From: Cryptomeria japonica
Taxonomy: Eukaryota > Streptophyta > Pinopsida > Cupressales > Cupressaceae
Length of the DNA stretch: 64,000 nt
Direction: 5' to 3'
Assembly: GCF_030272615.1 (NCBI RefSeq)
Contig: NC_081407.1
Location: 147,435,744-147,499,743, forward strand
Shown: positions 11,701 through 24,397 of the stretch, piece after piece
Layout of the letters: every line of letters starts with the position of its first letter
Numbering within the stretch: the stretch's first letter is position 1
Program-made: the position numbers and the translations under genes
The notes under the pieces: model-generated
Database searches by the model: none
What the model saw: only the letters and a program-made list of their open reading frames with translations
Told to the model about the DNA's origin: nothing

Positions 11701-12379
11701 TGCATGCGCAGAATACAGTATTGTAGAGTTCAACTTGCTGAAAGTAATTTGTTTGTATTTGAAGAACAATATATTTCTATCAACTATAACGTTATTTAGC
11801 ATTGAAGTAATTTATATAGGTTATAGATTACGTCTTCTCTGTATTTAGACGATCGAATCTCTAGGAATGTAGGCTTGCAAGTGGTGCTGAACAACATAAA
11901 CCTAAAAACTAATCCTTATGTAATAATAAAACCTATGGTTTCCTATCTCTGTCTTAAAAAATATAAAAAGAAATTAACTTATGAATGAAATTCTGTGGGC
12001 GGAGTAGGTACGACCAATCTTTCAGCAAAGAGCAATCCAGAGAAGATGACGTCATGAAGTGCAAAGGGTATGAGAAAGCTTGGTGTAGAGTGAGACACCC
12101 ATCCCCATCAAATAAATCTGCATTGTGAATGGCTGATTATGTAATTAAAACGAAAGAAAGATTGAGGCAGATTTCCTGCATCTACACAATTTGAGGATAA
12201 AAAACTTGGAGGACGGTAGGCGTGCGGTGACCAAAGGTCTGTAGTGGGCTCTGTGAGTATTGTCCCATACGGAATTAGAGTACACTTTTCTTCCTATTAA
12301 TACTAAAAAAATGTATTAGGGTTAGTTAATGATATGTGGTTTAAGAAAGAATACTGGAGTATGATAATGTATAGATCCA
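11701..12379. other. Intergenic region with a TGACGTCA site
   Basis: No credible ORF. About 12000-12290 is less AT-rich than its surroundings and holds a palindromic TGACGTCA at about 12048, a classic bZIP site, but no gene start follows. Confidence 0.3.
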
Positions 12380-12971
12380 ATTTTAATCGAAGTTAATGAT
12401 TTTGATTGGATTTGAAGATCTGATAGGCTGCAGAAAGCAGCACTAGCTAATGAAGTATGATATTTTTTTGTACAAGCCAACCAAAATCGGTAGTAAGAGA
12501 AGACCACTATGTAAAGAGATGCCTTATAGAAGTTGCAATCATGTGAGGCACTAACAGTATCGTGAAAGATAGAAGATGGGTGATTAAAAATTTATAAAAA
12601 CCTTTATTCACAATAATATTAATAATAAGAATAGTATTTTTATGGATTTATTCAAAGTTATATATCAACAAATATATGATTTGATATCATGGATCATATT
12701 TAAAAATTAAAACAAAGATTGGAAGAATTAAGGTTGAGTTTTTTCTATTGGTTGTGGCATGATAGATAAATGAAGATTGATGAAATGATCAAAATAGTTG
12801 TCAATTCAAAAATTGTTATGGACATAAAATTGTTGTGGGGCAACAAGATGAAAATGAAAAGAGGAGTTTCTCTAGGGATTTTTGGTTAGAAATTTGGAAG
12901 GAAATGCTACAAAAGAACCTATGAGGCAACAAAAAGAAATAGAAGAACGATGTACGTTCAAGTGGCAATAG
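12380..12971. repeat. Diverged direct repeat, copy 1
   Basis: Collinear with 13645-14288 over ~600 bases, about two thirds alike by eye: 'gtagtaagagaa', 'agatgcctt', 'taatattaataataa', 'aaggttgagttt', 'gaagattgat', 'ggcaatgctacaaa'-type blocks occur in the same order. No coding content recognised. Confidence 0.6.
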
Positions 12972-13644
12972 TAGAAAAAGAAACACAGTGAAGGAGATGC
13001 CTTAACAACATATGTTATGCTCTGTCTTGTGATGTCACAACTAGTAGACAAATTTGGGAACCTACACATGGTAGGGAGTTGAAAAAAAAGGTACAATATC
13101 AGCCTATGGATTCTATAGCACATAGTATTGTTAGAAGACCTATAAGGAATCCTTCTTGGTGCTTATTTATCATCAGAAAGCATGAGGTGGACCAAGAAAG
13201 GTAGAATCATCAAACATAGCCTTTTTCTATAAAAGGGAAAATATGCAACCCAGCATGGAAAGAATTTAAATTATGGTGATTGCTAAAAGGTTTATGTCAG
13301 TTAGATTTGAAATAGAGGTAATCAAAATCATGATTTGGTGGCTAGGCCTTAGATGATAGATATCATAGGGCTTTATCTTACAAACAATCTAATCCCAATT
13401 TTTTATCTATTAAAGAATGTCATTTCTCATACCCCAATATGAATTCCCCTTTATGACTTGCTAGCAAAAAATTGGAGATTTCTTGGCTACATTCATTAAA
13501 GTAGATACATCTAGTTTGGAAAAACATGATGGTATGTATATTTTCATCTATATTTATATATATTAGTTGATGTTGCAATCCTTGTTTTGTTTTCCATGGG
13601 GATAAATATTGAGGCTAGCACATAGCAACTAAAAAATATGGTGT
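12972..13644. other. Spacer between direct repeats
   Basis: No feature recognised; AT-rich, no open frame of note. Confidence 0.3.
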
Positions 13645-14288
13645 TTGTTTTAATGGGTATTAATCATTATGATTGGATGTGAAATTCTAATAGCATGTTG
13701 AAAGAAACCCTAACAAATGATATATGATATTTATAGTAACCAATGAAAACTAGTAGTAAGAGAATAACACCGTGTCAAAAGATGCCTTCTAGAATTTGAA
13801 ATCATGTTAGACACTAATAATATAATCAAATATAGGAAGATTAATGATTACAATTTCATATAAATGTTTAATTCATTATAATATTAATAATAAAATCAAT
13901 AATTAAAAAGATAAAGTAGAAATATCAATAATAACAATAATAATTTTAAAAGATTTATTTAAAGTCATACATCAAAAAATATATGAATGGTACTTAGAGA
14001 TCATGTGTAAAAATTAGAACAAAAATTAGGTGTTTAAGGTTGAGTTTCTTTGGTGAATCATGACATTGTGGACAAACGAAGATTGATAAAAATGATCAAG
14101 AAAGTTGCAAATTCAAAATTTTCTATAGATAAAAAGTTATGGTTGAGAAAAAATGCAACAATGAAATTAGGAACTTATCTATGGAGTTTGTGTTGAACAA
14201 ATGGCAAGGCAATGCTACAAAATAAATACTTGTAGGGCAATCAAAGGAAAAAGAAGAAGAATCGACATTCAACTAGAAATGCCAATAG
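13645..14288. repeat. Diverged direct repeat, copy 2
   Basis: Second copy of the repeat at 12380-12971. It ends exactly at the target site (aatag, 14284-14288) of the outer copia element, so the insertion interrupted it. Confidence 0.6.
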
Positions 14289-15512
14289 TGTTAGGATAAC
14301 TGGTGAACAACTAAGAAGAGGGGGGGGGGTGAATCAGTTGTTAACCGATTATAACTTTTAATCCACTTAATAACCTTTAAATAGATCAAGTACTGGTAAA
14401 GCACATACAGATGTTGGCAGGAAAATAATACAACTAAACAATTAAACAGATAATCAATACAAAGCAACCAACCACCTAACACCATGATTTGTACATGGAA
14501 AACCTAGAAAGGGAAAAACCACGGTGGGAAGCCTACCCATAGTCAAATGATACTTCTGTAGAAAGTATGTGATACAATGAGGGGCCTGCACATGCAGGAA
14601 GGTACACTGCCTAGAGCATACTGCTCATTACAATTTAGAGTCTCACTGACTACAAAGAGGCTACAACCATCTCAAGATAAATGGACAACAATCTTGAATA
14701 AAGAACTACCAGAAATAGAATCTACCATGCCTGATTACATTCTCATTTAAGCTCAAAACCGAAGGCCTTTGACATCTTCCTTAATCCCAATTAGATCACC
14801 TATGATCGACCAAATCTCCTTCGCACATGATATTGCATTCCAAGACAATGAACACTTATTACATTTACATGCCACAATCTACAATGAGATCTTACATCAT
14901 TTTATACAAACCCTAAGGCCTAAACCAATTAGGTCAGCCACCTAAAAGATACTACAATAAGATCATTATATAAATCCATATTACAATGATATGTCATGTC
15001 GGCTTAAGATCAAAACAACAATAACCAATCCATAGATCAACCCAAAACATCTCGGTAACATATAGAGTACATGTTATCATGATATTGGTCCATAACCTAG
15101 ATAGGTATTGGACCTATTCTGGGTCCACCACACCAAAGCAATGTCTTCAAGTAGTTGAAGCATGATCAAAGAACATCTTCAACATCCTAAAATCCATCAA
15201 GAAGCTGCACCAACACCAATTATGCATCATGTCAAGATTCCTCAGTGAGAGCTCTGTCGATAAAGCTTTAAGCTAGTGCAAGTAAGGGTTTACCAGAGTG
15301 TATGATAGCATCCGATTACCAAGTCAATACCAATTGACTAAGATGTGCTCCAAAAGTACAGACCACATGTAACCAATCACATTCCATAGATCCAAACATG
15401 CCGGAAGTGTCCAACAAATAGTCTCTTATGTCGGTAACACTAGATCTTCTACCGATAACCAAAACCTGTCTGTCGGTAACCAACCATAACAGCTAGTGTT
15501 AACATCAATGAC
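14289..15512 (-). repeat. Outer copia 3' LTR, main part
   Basis: Collinear with 34189 onwards: 'gaatcagttgttaa', 'ataacttttaat', 'gggaaaaaccacggtggga', 'acaatgaggggcctgcacat' are all shared. The last bases (22290-22334) were split off by the inner copia insertion. 15508-15512 is the ATGAC target copy of that insertion. Confidence 0.9.
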
Positions 15513-15962
15513 TGTGAGATTTTGCCAAGATCAAGGGAACAATGAAAAGCACAAAAGAGAGACAATAGAATGATAAGAACAAAATTGTATTCTCATCAAT
15601 ATGTAAATGATCAACTGATTAACCAATACAATGAATATAGGCCTACATATATAGGCAAGGCCATATGGATATGTGAGCACACAATCATGACATGTGGCTC
15701 AATGAGAAACAAGGGTAGGTAAGAAAAAGTAGGGGTAGGTAGGAGAAATAATATAACATTCCACAAGAGGCGGAGGACCTGCCGAATGTGGAGTGTAACA
15801 GCAAGATAAGACCACAAAAGGTGGAATTTATCCTACAAGCTATATCCCTATGTGCACACTTCCCTAAGTGTCTCATATTCAAACTACGATGAGATGCATT
15901 ATCTTAAGTTAACTTAAATAAAGTGTAATAATATCCATGATGAATAATTATTTACACCAACA
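15513..15962 (-). repeat. Inner copia 3' LTR
   Basis: 450-bp LTR, starting 'tgtgagatttt' and ending 'tttacaccaaca' on the plus strand. A match to 21855-22284 along its whole length. Confidence 0.9.
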
Positions 15963-16231
15963 CCCCTCCCTAAGTGCAACTTAGGGGAATGAAGACTCAA
16001 GTGAACAATGCAAGATGGGTCTCAACTACTAGGCCATTATAGGTACCCATGTACAATAAGAAAATGCAAGAAAACCTATGCAATGCAATCTCTCACAAAT
16101 GGAGAAAGGGAGAAAACTCAATGGGAAAAAACTACTCCCCAAAAGAGAGATGAATGTACAAAAGACTCTCAAAGAAGAAGGACAAAACCTCAAAGAGGAA
16201 AAAGTCCCCCCCATAAGAGAGGAAGGAGAAG

Positions 16232-19200
16232 TCAGCTGACCACCCCTAATGAGACATCCCGCACCCCCAAAGGAGCTCGCAACTGCTGGAACTTACTATC
16301 AGTGAAAGGTTTGGTGAATATGTTTGCAACCTGCTCTACTGTAGGACAATATTGCAAATCAATGACCTACTCTTGAATTAGCTCTCGGATGTAGTGCATA
16401 TGAATCTCGATGTATTTGGTCCACTGATGCTGGACCGGGTTCTTTAAGATTGCAATAGCACTTTGATTGTCACAATGTAGAATTATCGTCCGTGGAGTGG
16501 TGAACCCAAATTTTGTGAGAATTTGCTAAAGCCAAATGGTCTCAGTCATTGCATTAACAACCCCTCGATACTCAGCCTCGGTTAAAGAGAGAGAAATAGC
16601 ATGTTGCTTCTTGCTCTGCCAATAAATGGGGCCTGAACCAAGGTGGAAGTTGTAACCTAAAGTAGACTTACGATCATCAAGATCGCCAACCCAATCGGAG
16701 TTTGTGTAACCAACCAAGTGAAGTCCTATGCCTATTGCATAGTGAATCCCATAATGATGTGTACCCTAGATGTAATGAAGGATGCATTTGGTGGCTTTCC
16801 AATGAAGCTCATATGGTTCCTGCATGAAGCGGGAAACCATGCCAACTGCAAATAAAATATCAAGGCATGTGTGAGTCAAGTAGATGAGACTACCCACAAG
16901 CTGACGATACAATATGGCATCAACTGGTGGAGAAGAGTACCTAGCCTCAATCTTGAATCCTAAAAGAAAGGGAGTCGGTGCAGGCTTACAATCAACCATA
17001 TGAAAGCGTGTAAGTAGATCAAGAGCATACTTGGGCTACGATAGTGTAATCTTGGAAGGTGACTGTGAAATCTCTATCTCGAGAAAGTAGTGCAAAAGAC
17101 CCAGGTCAGTCATAGAAAATCTGTCATGCAAAGCAGATTTGACCCTGCTAATGATGGATGCGGTGCTCCCTGTAATGATAAAATCATCAACATAGAGCAT
17201 AAGTATCAAGTGTGAGTCATCTTGTAGTCAAATGTAGACATTCGGATCAGAATGAGACCTGGTGAACCTTGTTGAGAGAAGAAAGGAATCCGTCTTGGCC
17301 TACCAAGCCCTCGGGGCCTACTTAAGGCCATAGAGATATTTCCTTAGTTTGTAAACCAAGGAAGAATCCTGGATGAAACCCTGTGGCTGCTTCATATAAA
17401 TCTCCTCATCAAGATCCCCATGAAGAAAATCACTCTTCACATCCATCTGATGTACAGCCCAACCATGAGTTGCGGCAATAGCAAGTGTCAAGCGAATGGA
17501 GTTGATCTTGGCTACGGGCGCAAAGGTCTCAGTATAGTCAACACCTGGAACCTGAGAGAAACCTTTCGCAACAAGTCAAGGCTTATAATTATCCACACTA
17601 CCATCCACTGTAAACTTTGTCTGATAGATCCACTTACATTGAACCATGTTTCTCCCCTTAGGGAGAGGGACTAACTCCCATGTGTTGTTCCTCATCAAGG
17701 AGCTATACTCTTCCTCCATAGCTTGGTCCCACTCGGAAACCCCTAAAGCTTCCTGAAATATCTATAGATCGGAAGCGGTACCAATGTATGCATGTGGAAG
17801 GTCCTAATGTTGTGATTGATTCCTCCATGTATATGAAGGATCCCCAACAAGAGAAATCGCCGACTCAAGTGTCTGTTGAGCCCAATAAGGTCTAGGTGGA
17901 GGTGGAGAATGAGGCTCCTCAACTGCAAGTGGACCCTGCGGAGGTGTAACCCTACGAGTTGGAGTTGAAGGAGTCTCATCGTCTGAATCACTGGCATCAC
18001 TATCCACAATGGAGGAAGGTGGAGGAGGTAGAGAGGCTAAGATAGGAGAGCTTTTCTCAAAATGAACACTCCTCTCAATAAACACCTCATGTATCTTAGG
18101 ATCCATCAATCGATATGCATTAACACCTTCTGGATATCCAACAAAAACACAAGGCCTACTCTGAGGTTCCAATGCCTTGCATTTCTGTAGAGAAATGTGA
18201 GCCCATGTTGGACACCCAAAGACTCTAAAATGTCTCACAATCAGTTTCCTACTAGTCCAAGCCTCAAAAGGAGTAATACCTGTCAAAGCTTTGTGAGGAA
18301 CCCAATTTTGGATGTGTGTGGCACAACTGATAGCCTCTGCCCAAAAGGTGGGATCAAGAGAACGTGCATGTATCATACAGCTAGCCATTTCTTTGAGAGT
18401 TCTATTCTTGCGCTCTGCAACTCTGTTCTTTTATAGAGTGTAAGCAACAGAATGCTGAAGATCAATCCCCTCAAATATACAAAAATCCTCAAGTCTTTTG
18501 TTCACATATTCCCTTCCATTATCTGGGCAAAGAATCTTGACCACTTTTCCTGATTGCTTCTCCACATGAGCCTTGAAGTCTAGAAATTTGTCAAACACTT
18601 CACTCTTATGAATAAGAAAGTAGACCCAAGTGAAGCGGGAGTAGTCATCAATGAAGGTGAGGACATAACGGGCCTTACTAAATGAAGGTGATGGAAATAG
18701 ACATGCTACATCCCTGTGAACAAGTTGAAGAACTTCCAAAGCTCTCCGAGATTTCCCCTTATCAAGCTTCTCCTTAGGATGCTTGCCCATGGAAAACCCT
18801 AAACATACACCCTTTGAAAAACTGATTTGAGGTAGACCTGTGACCATGTCTTTAGTGTTGAGTTGTTGAAGATAGTGGTAGTTGAGGTGACCAAACCACT
18901 CATGCCATAGCTTACTTTCTGAATTTGAATGAGTAAACAAGGCCCTAGAAGGAGAACTTGGCACAAAGTGGGAGAATGAATAAAGTCTTAAGTTGTCATT
19001 GACTTGTCCCACTGCTACCAAGGCATCATTATCAAGTTCCTTTACCACAACTGAATCAGGTGTAAACTCAACCTTTTTCCCATTCCCATAGTGAGTGATT
19101 TGGTAGATAGAGAGAAGATTGGTAGACAAGTTAGGAACATAAAGAACATTCTCAAATTTTCCATCATCCATGTCAACTGAACCTTTCCCTTCAACCTCAA

Positions 19201-20293
19201 CTTGTGTATCATCACCTATGTAAATGTGAGGTACCTTTGATGGCTCCAATGAAGAAAACTTCTCCTTTGTAGAACCCATGTGATAAGAGGAACCTGAGTC
19301 AAGTATCCATTGCTGTGAAGAACCTGTTGTAGCCACAAATGCTTGCCCTTTTCCCTTAGACTATGAGGAAGAGGAAGGAGTTGAATCCTTCTTGTTATAG
19401 GCAGATGGCAAGTTGATGTTATTTTTCTTAAGAAGATTTGTCAACTCATGAACTTGCTTGGCGTGGCATCAATGCTCATCATGACCATACTTCTTGCAAT
19501 AAGAACAAGTTGGTTTATCCTTCTTAGGTGGAGTCCCCTTCTTGGAAGAGGATAAAAAATTGCCTTGTGATGGAGAGGATGATTGTCCTTTTTCCTGCTA
19601 TGGCTTTGACTTAGATTGCTTTTTCTTCTTCTTGGAATCTTTGCCTTGACTCCCTTGATTAGCCACCAAAGCCTTGGACTTTGAAGACTTGAGAAGCCCC
19701 ATGTTCAACAACTTAGATTGTTCCAATATCAACATTTATGTGAAAGCATCAAATGAAGGCATACCGTAGGAACTCCCCACTATCAAACGATGAGTTTGGA
19801 AGCTAGAAACAAATGTTGCATATTCAGGTACAAGCTTGTCCAACAAGTTGAATATCGACTGAGCATCCTTTTTGTCAATTCCACAATCCTTAAGCTTAGC
19901 TCTTAGCTCATTGGCTTTGGTGACATAATCTTGGATTATATCAAGACTCTTGGGATCCAAGTTGGTGAGCTCATTGTCAATCTTATAACCTCTGATTTCA
20001 TCAACTTGACCATACAATTTCTGAAATTTTTCCCAAGCCTCTTTGATTGTAGAACACTTCTTAATGTGAAAAATGAGGTCATCTGATACATACTTACACA
20101 AAGTTCCAAGAGCCATGCAATTCTTAGTGAGCCATTCTAACTGAGCATTAGGATCAGCCTTAGGATTAGGTGGTGTTGCTATTGTTCCATCTATGTAATG
20201 CATGAGTCCTTTTTCCATTAATTTGTTCCATGTTTTAATTTTCCAAGATGCATAATTATGTGGAATTAAAGGTGGAAATTTATGAGAACTCAT
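16232..20293 (-). pseudogene. Copia gag-pol polyprotein, stops only
   Basis: From ATG at 20293 ('MSSHKFPPLIPHNYASWKIK', a copia gag start) to TGA at 16232 the same minus frame can be read for about 1,350 codons. Order: gag (20293-19736), a CCHC knuckle CSYCKKYGHDEH-C near 19463-19509 with a TGA just before its last Cys, protease WILDSGSS near 19300, integrase (about 18950-17810) with its zinc site and D..D..E residues, RT with YVDD at 17183-17194, and RNase H with 'SLTEAEYRG' (about 16740-16240). The integrase zinc site has 'VCLGFSMGKH', where the second Cys is Ser. I count about fifteen in-frame stops (for example 19736, 18431, 17806) and no frameshift. Each is one transition from CAA, CAG, CGA or TGG. 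The normal products replicate and integrate the element; this copy cannot. Confidence 0.9.
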
Positions 20294-21854
20294 ATCAACA
20301 AAAATGAAAGAGCATAAGGAAAGAGAGGAACAATAACACAAGACACCCCCAAATTCACTCAATCAAAGAACCTCCCCCAAAATGATGGTTTGGCACTTTA
20401 TACTTAGTGCATGTACAATGGGACACTTGCAAAAAATGGCGGAGTGAACTTCAGATTTCAACTTTACAACTGCCTCAAAGAGGCCAAAGGAAACTCAAAC
20501 TGATAATGCAAGAGATCTAAACTAAGATCCAAGAAAATTACAAGTACCAAGTAGGCCAAAGAAGACCAATATCTGAAAGTACAATATCCACTCAAAATAT
20601 CTAAAAACAGATCATATATCATGAAAGTAGACAAAAAAATATGCACTTTCAAAAAAAATGACACCTGAAAAGGAGGTCGTATGAGCTCAAACGAAGCTTT
20701 TGAAGTTGCAAAATCAAGGATTGGACAGGTACAACTGAGAGAATCCAAAAATTCTAAAAACATTATGCACCAAAATCCAAAAATAACCACAACACTGCGG
20801 ACAGTACGGAAACTTATCCCAAAACAAAAAAATTGCACCCAAAAAGGAGCAAAATTGAGCAAGTTATGAGCCTCCAAAGTTGACCCAAAAAAACAAACTG
20901 CTCAACAGAGAGGGGTCTAAAATTTTCAAAAAAAATGTTGACACAAGCTAATGTCAACAAATCAGTGTGTTAAATTTGATGGCCATCTGCCCATCAAAAT
21001 GGTCATCGCACCCTTGGCTGACCATACGGACAAGGCTGACCAGGCGCTGACGTGGCAGCTAACTTGGCGTTGATTGGGCATTGACGTGTCAGAGCATTTC
21101 TATGGGCCAGTGGCCTCTTACCACATGGAGGGTGGGGATTCATCAGTTTAAGCACTAACAGGGCCCAATGGGCCGGGTATCGGTGGGCAGAGCCAGAGCT
21201 AGTGCCAGTGGGAGGGCTCGGTGGTTGACAAGAGGTAGCCGCTATTAGGGGCCGCCGGTGACCAGATCTGCAGCTACAGTGGGAGGCGGCCGGTGGGAGT
21301 AGGGAAGCAGATGGGGTCATTGGGGCTAGAGGGACAGACTGTGGTGGGAGGCAGCTGACAGGAGCAGGGGAGCAAACGGGGTCGGATGGATGGATGCAGC
21401 GGGCTTCGGGGAAGGACATCAAATGCAGTGGTGTCGGTGGCCATCAGAAAATATGGTCACTGTTGGGAAGGACATTGTTGCCTACAAGTGGTATGGCCCT
21501 GCATGCTACGCAGGCTACGATGCCTACAAAAAACCTTTGCCCCTACTTTTTTTTCAAAAAAATAAATTTTCTTGCTTGTAAAATATTTTTTTTTTGCAAA
21601 AAAAGAGCCAAAAAAATCCGTACCGTACTGCCTGAATTGGGCAAAAATTTTCTCCACACCCAAAATCTGACTTTCGCCAAAATAGATCAATTTTATACTC
21701 AATTTTCTATCGAAACGATCTCCCAGATGCAATGGTGAGGTCGAAAACACTCTAGGATGCCTCCAAAACATGCAATACCTAAGATCCAAGAACATAAGCC
21801 TTCCAAAAATATCTCCCAAAACCAATCAATGAAGCCCCAATGGCTTTGATACCA
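20294..21854 (-). other. Long 5' leader of the inner copia
   Basis: About 1.5 kb between PBS and gag ATG with no convincing frame. The part 21000-21480 is strikingly GC-rich against AT-rich surroundings and holds ACGT-core sites (TGACGTGGCA near 21048, TGACGTGTCA near 21082). 21540-21620 has A- and T-runs. It may be transcript leader, or a captured host fragment. Confidence 0.5.
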
Positions 21855-22284
21855 TGTGATATTTTTCCAAGATCAAGGGCACAATGAAGAGCACAGAAGA
21901 GAGACAATAGAATGACAAGAACAAAACTATATTCTCATCAATATGCAAATGATCACCTAGATTAACCAATACAATGAATATAGGCCTGCATATATAGGCA
22001 AAGCCATATGGATATGTGAGCACACAATCATGACATTGGCTCAATGAGAAACAAGGGTAGGTAGGATAAATAATATAATATTCCACAAGAGGTGGAGGAC
22101 CCACTAAATGTGGAGTGTAACAGCAAGATAAGACTACAAAAGGTGGAATTTCTCCTACAAGCTATATCCCTATGTTCACACTTACTTAAGTGTCTCATAT
22201 CCAAACTATGATGAGTTGCATTATCCTAAGTTAGCTTAAGTAAAGTGTAATAATATCCATGATGAATAATTATTTACACCAACA
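21855..22284 (-). repeat. Inner copia 5' LTR
   Basis: 430-bp partner of 15513-15962, followed by the ATGAC duplication at 22285-22289. Confidence 0.9.
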
Positions 22285-22289
22285 ATGAC

Positions 22290-22334
22290 AAACCATCAAT
22301 GCAACACATAATCAATTCATCCATAATGCCAACA
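22290..22334 (-). repeat. Outer copia 3' LTR, split-off end
   Basis: The last ~45 bases of the outer LTR ('catcaatgcaacacataat' to 'aatgccaaca'), matching 35384-35424, separated from 15512 by the inner copia. Confidence 0.85.
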
Positions 22335-22681
22335 ATCTCCCCCTTTGGCATTGATGGCAACACTAGATGTGAAATATATCTAAGTACCAATAAATGCCAA
22401 ACAAGTCTCCCCTTGTGGAAGACAACCAATAATCTCCTGAATATCAATAACTCTCTCCTTGTGAATGATATCTCCGTAAAGTTCTGAATTTTTTATTTTC
22501 ACATCACTATCTCTCCCTTTTTGACATTAATGCCAAAAATCTAACAAAAATATAAAAGCAAGAATATAAACCTCCGAATCTCAAAGTTGACTACTCCCCC
22601 TGAGTAGTAGCACCACTCATCGGTGTCTAAATGAATAATATCTTTGATAATGCATGTGGGACTAAAGACAAACTGCATCAA

Positions 22682-24397
22682 TCAAGTCTCTGTTGGAGGG
22701 GGAAAAACCCCTAACCTGTCTCTCAAATACTCAAATGATTCCTTAGACATTGATTTAGTGAATATATATGTGATCTATTCTTTAGTGTTCACATAAACCA
22801 ATTTGACTTCCTTTGCTTCTACCTTGTCCTTCAGAAAGTTATACTTTATTGATATATGCTTAGTTTTAGAGTGAAATACTGGATACTTAGTTTGATAGAT
22901 AAAAATGCCTTTATCAGTTTGAGTAATCTACAAACCTAAGAAAAATCCCATCTCACCAATCATGGACATTTCAAATTCATTCTTCATATTGTTAGCAAAT
23001 TCCATGCACAATTTATCTTCTCCTCCAAAAATGATATCATCAACAAATACTTCAATAATATAAATTACTATCAGCACTGCCTTTAGTAAAACCAAGCTTC
23101 AAAAGATATTTATCCAACCTTGCATTCCAACCTGTAGGAGCTTGTTTCAATCCATATAAAGCTTTCTTCAATCTTCAAACCATATCTTTATCATCTGTCA
23201 GTGAAAATCCATCAGGTTTCTCAATGTAAACTTCTTCCTCAAGTTCACCATTCAAAAATGCACATTTAACATTCATTTGATAAACCTTATAGTTCTTATA
23301 AGCTTCATAGGCAAGAAATAGTCTAACAACATCAATTCTAGCTACAGGTGCAAATGTCTCACCATAATCAAGTCATTCCATTTGATAATATCATTTACAA
23401 ACCAATCTAGCCTTGTTTCTTACAACCTAACCATCCTCATTCAGTTTATTCCTAAAAACCCATTTAGTTCCAATAACATTTTTGTTTTTAGGCCACAGAA
23501 CTAAAGACCAAGTCTCATTTTTCTCTATCTGATCTAATTCATCTTCCATAGCCTTTAACCAATGTTTATCCTTACAAGCCTCAATAACAGTTGCTAGTTC
23601 AATTTGAGAAATAAGACATACCTCTTCATTTGCTATTTCTGTTCTTGTCATAGCTCCCTTGTTCCTATCTTCAATAATTTAATCTTCATAATGATTTAAT
23701 CTTACATACCTTGGTGTCTTCTGAACTTCAGGTTCATTGCTCTAATCATTAGTCACAGTTGAATATTTTGATTGTGCCAGTGTAACTATCTCAGTTTCTT
23801 GTATCGGTTGAGGCATTGTCGGTTCAGTTATGATCATTTCCATTGTCGGTTCCCTATCATATGATATAGAATGAATTTTGTACTACTCATCCACTTTCAC
23901 ATTAGCACTTTCCACAATTTATTGCAATCTTTTGTTATAACATCTATATGCTTTTCTTTGAATTGAATAACCAAGAAATATCCCTTCATCACATCTAGGA
24001 TCAAACTTTCCAATTGAACCATCTCTTTTGATATAGCATTTACTTCCAAAAAATTCTGAAATATTTGACAGTAGGTGTATGCCCAAACCATAATTTATAA
24101 GGGCTCTTACTGGTTTCACCTTTGATGTGAACTCTGTTGAATGTGTAGACTATTTTACTAACTACTTGTCTCCAGTATATATGAGGCAATTTGGCTTCCA
24201 TCATCATAGATCTTGCTACATCCAAAATAGCTATGTTCTTTCTTTCCATTACTCCATTCTACTGAGGAGTCTGAGGTGCAGATAACTGTCTCCTGATTCC
24301 ATTTGTCTCACATTAACTATTAAATTCATGAGAAGTGAACTCACCACCATGATCTGATCTTAGACATTTGATTTTCAATCCAGTTTTTGTTTCAACC
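22682..24397 (-). pseudogene. Outer copia integrase C-part and deleted RT
   Basis: Minus-strand continuation of the outer copia pol, cut from its N-part by the gypsy-type insertion at 24398. It begins inside the integrase core ('GLKIKCLRSDHGGEF', then 'NGVMERKN' with the catalytic Glu), runs through 'WFGHTPTV', shifts frame near 24060, then gives 'FGSKCYIKRDGSIGKF', the RT start (23651 down: 'WVFRNKLNEDG', 'APVARIDVVRLFLAYEAY') and an RT active site reading FVDD near 23035. Soon after 'GIFIYQTKY' (about 22893) the text jumps to the far C-terminus ('HISIKYNFL', 'IFTKSMSKESFEYL'), so the RT thumb and the RNase H core are deleted, several hundred bases. It ends at TGA 22682. Several stops and small deletions are also present. 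Confidence 0.85.

Larger units (their letters stand above)
15513..22284 (-). mobile_element. Inner Ty1-copia retrotransposon
   Basis: Inserted in the 3' LTR of the outer copia, with a perfect 5-bp duplication ATGAC (15508-15512, 22285-22289). LTRs are 15513-15962 and 21855-22284, TG..CA ended, about nine tenths identical by eye; the left one has an extra ~20-bp duplication near 15720-15745. The PBS at 21837-21854 reads TGGTATCAAAGCC on the minus strand and abuts the LTR. The polypurine tract AGGGAGGGG is at 15963-15971. The internal part holds one polyprotein frame. Confidence 0.92.

Noticed and set aside
12045-12056. TGACGTCA as promoter of a gene
   Set aside because: No coding region or TATA box follows; a single palindrome of eight bases is expected by chance.
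21003-21422. Ala/Pro/Ser-rich minus-strand protein in the copia leader
   Set aside because: Composition simply reflects the GC-rich stretch; no domain and no continuity with gag.
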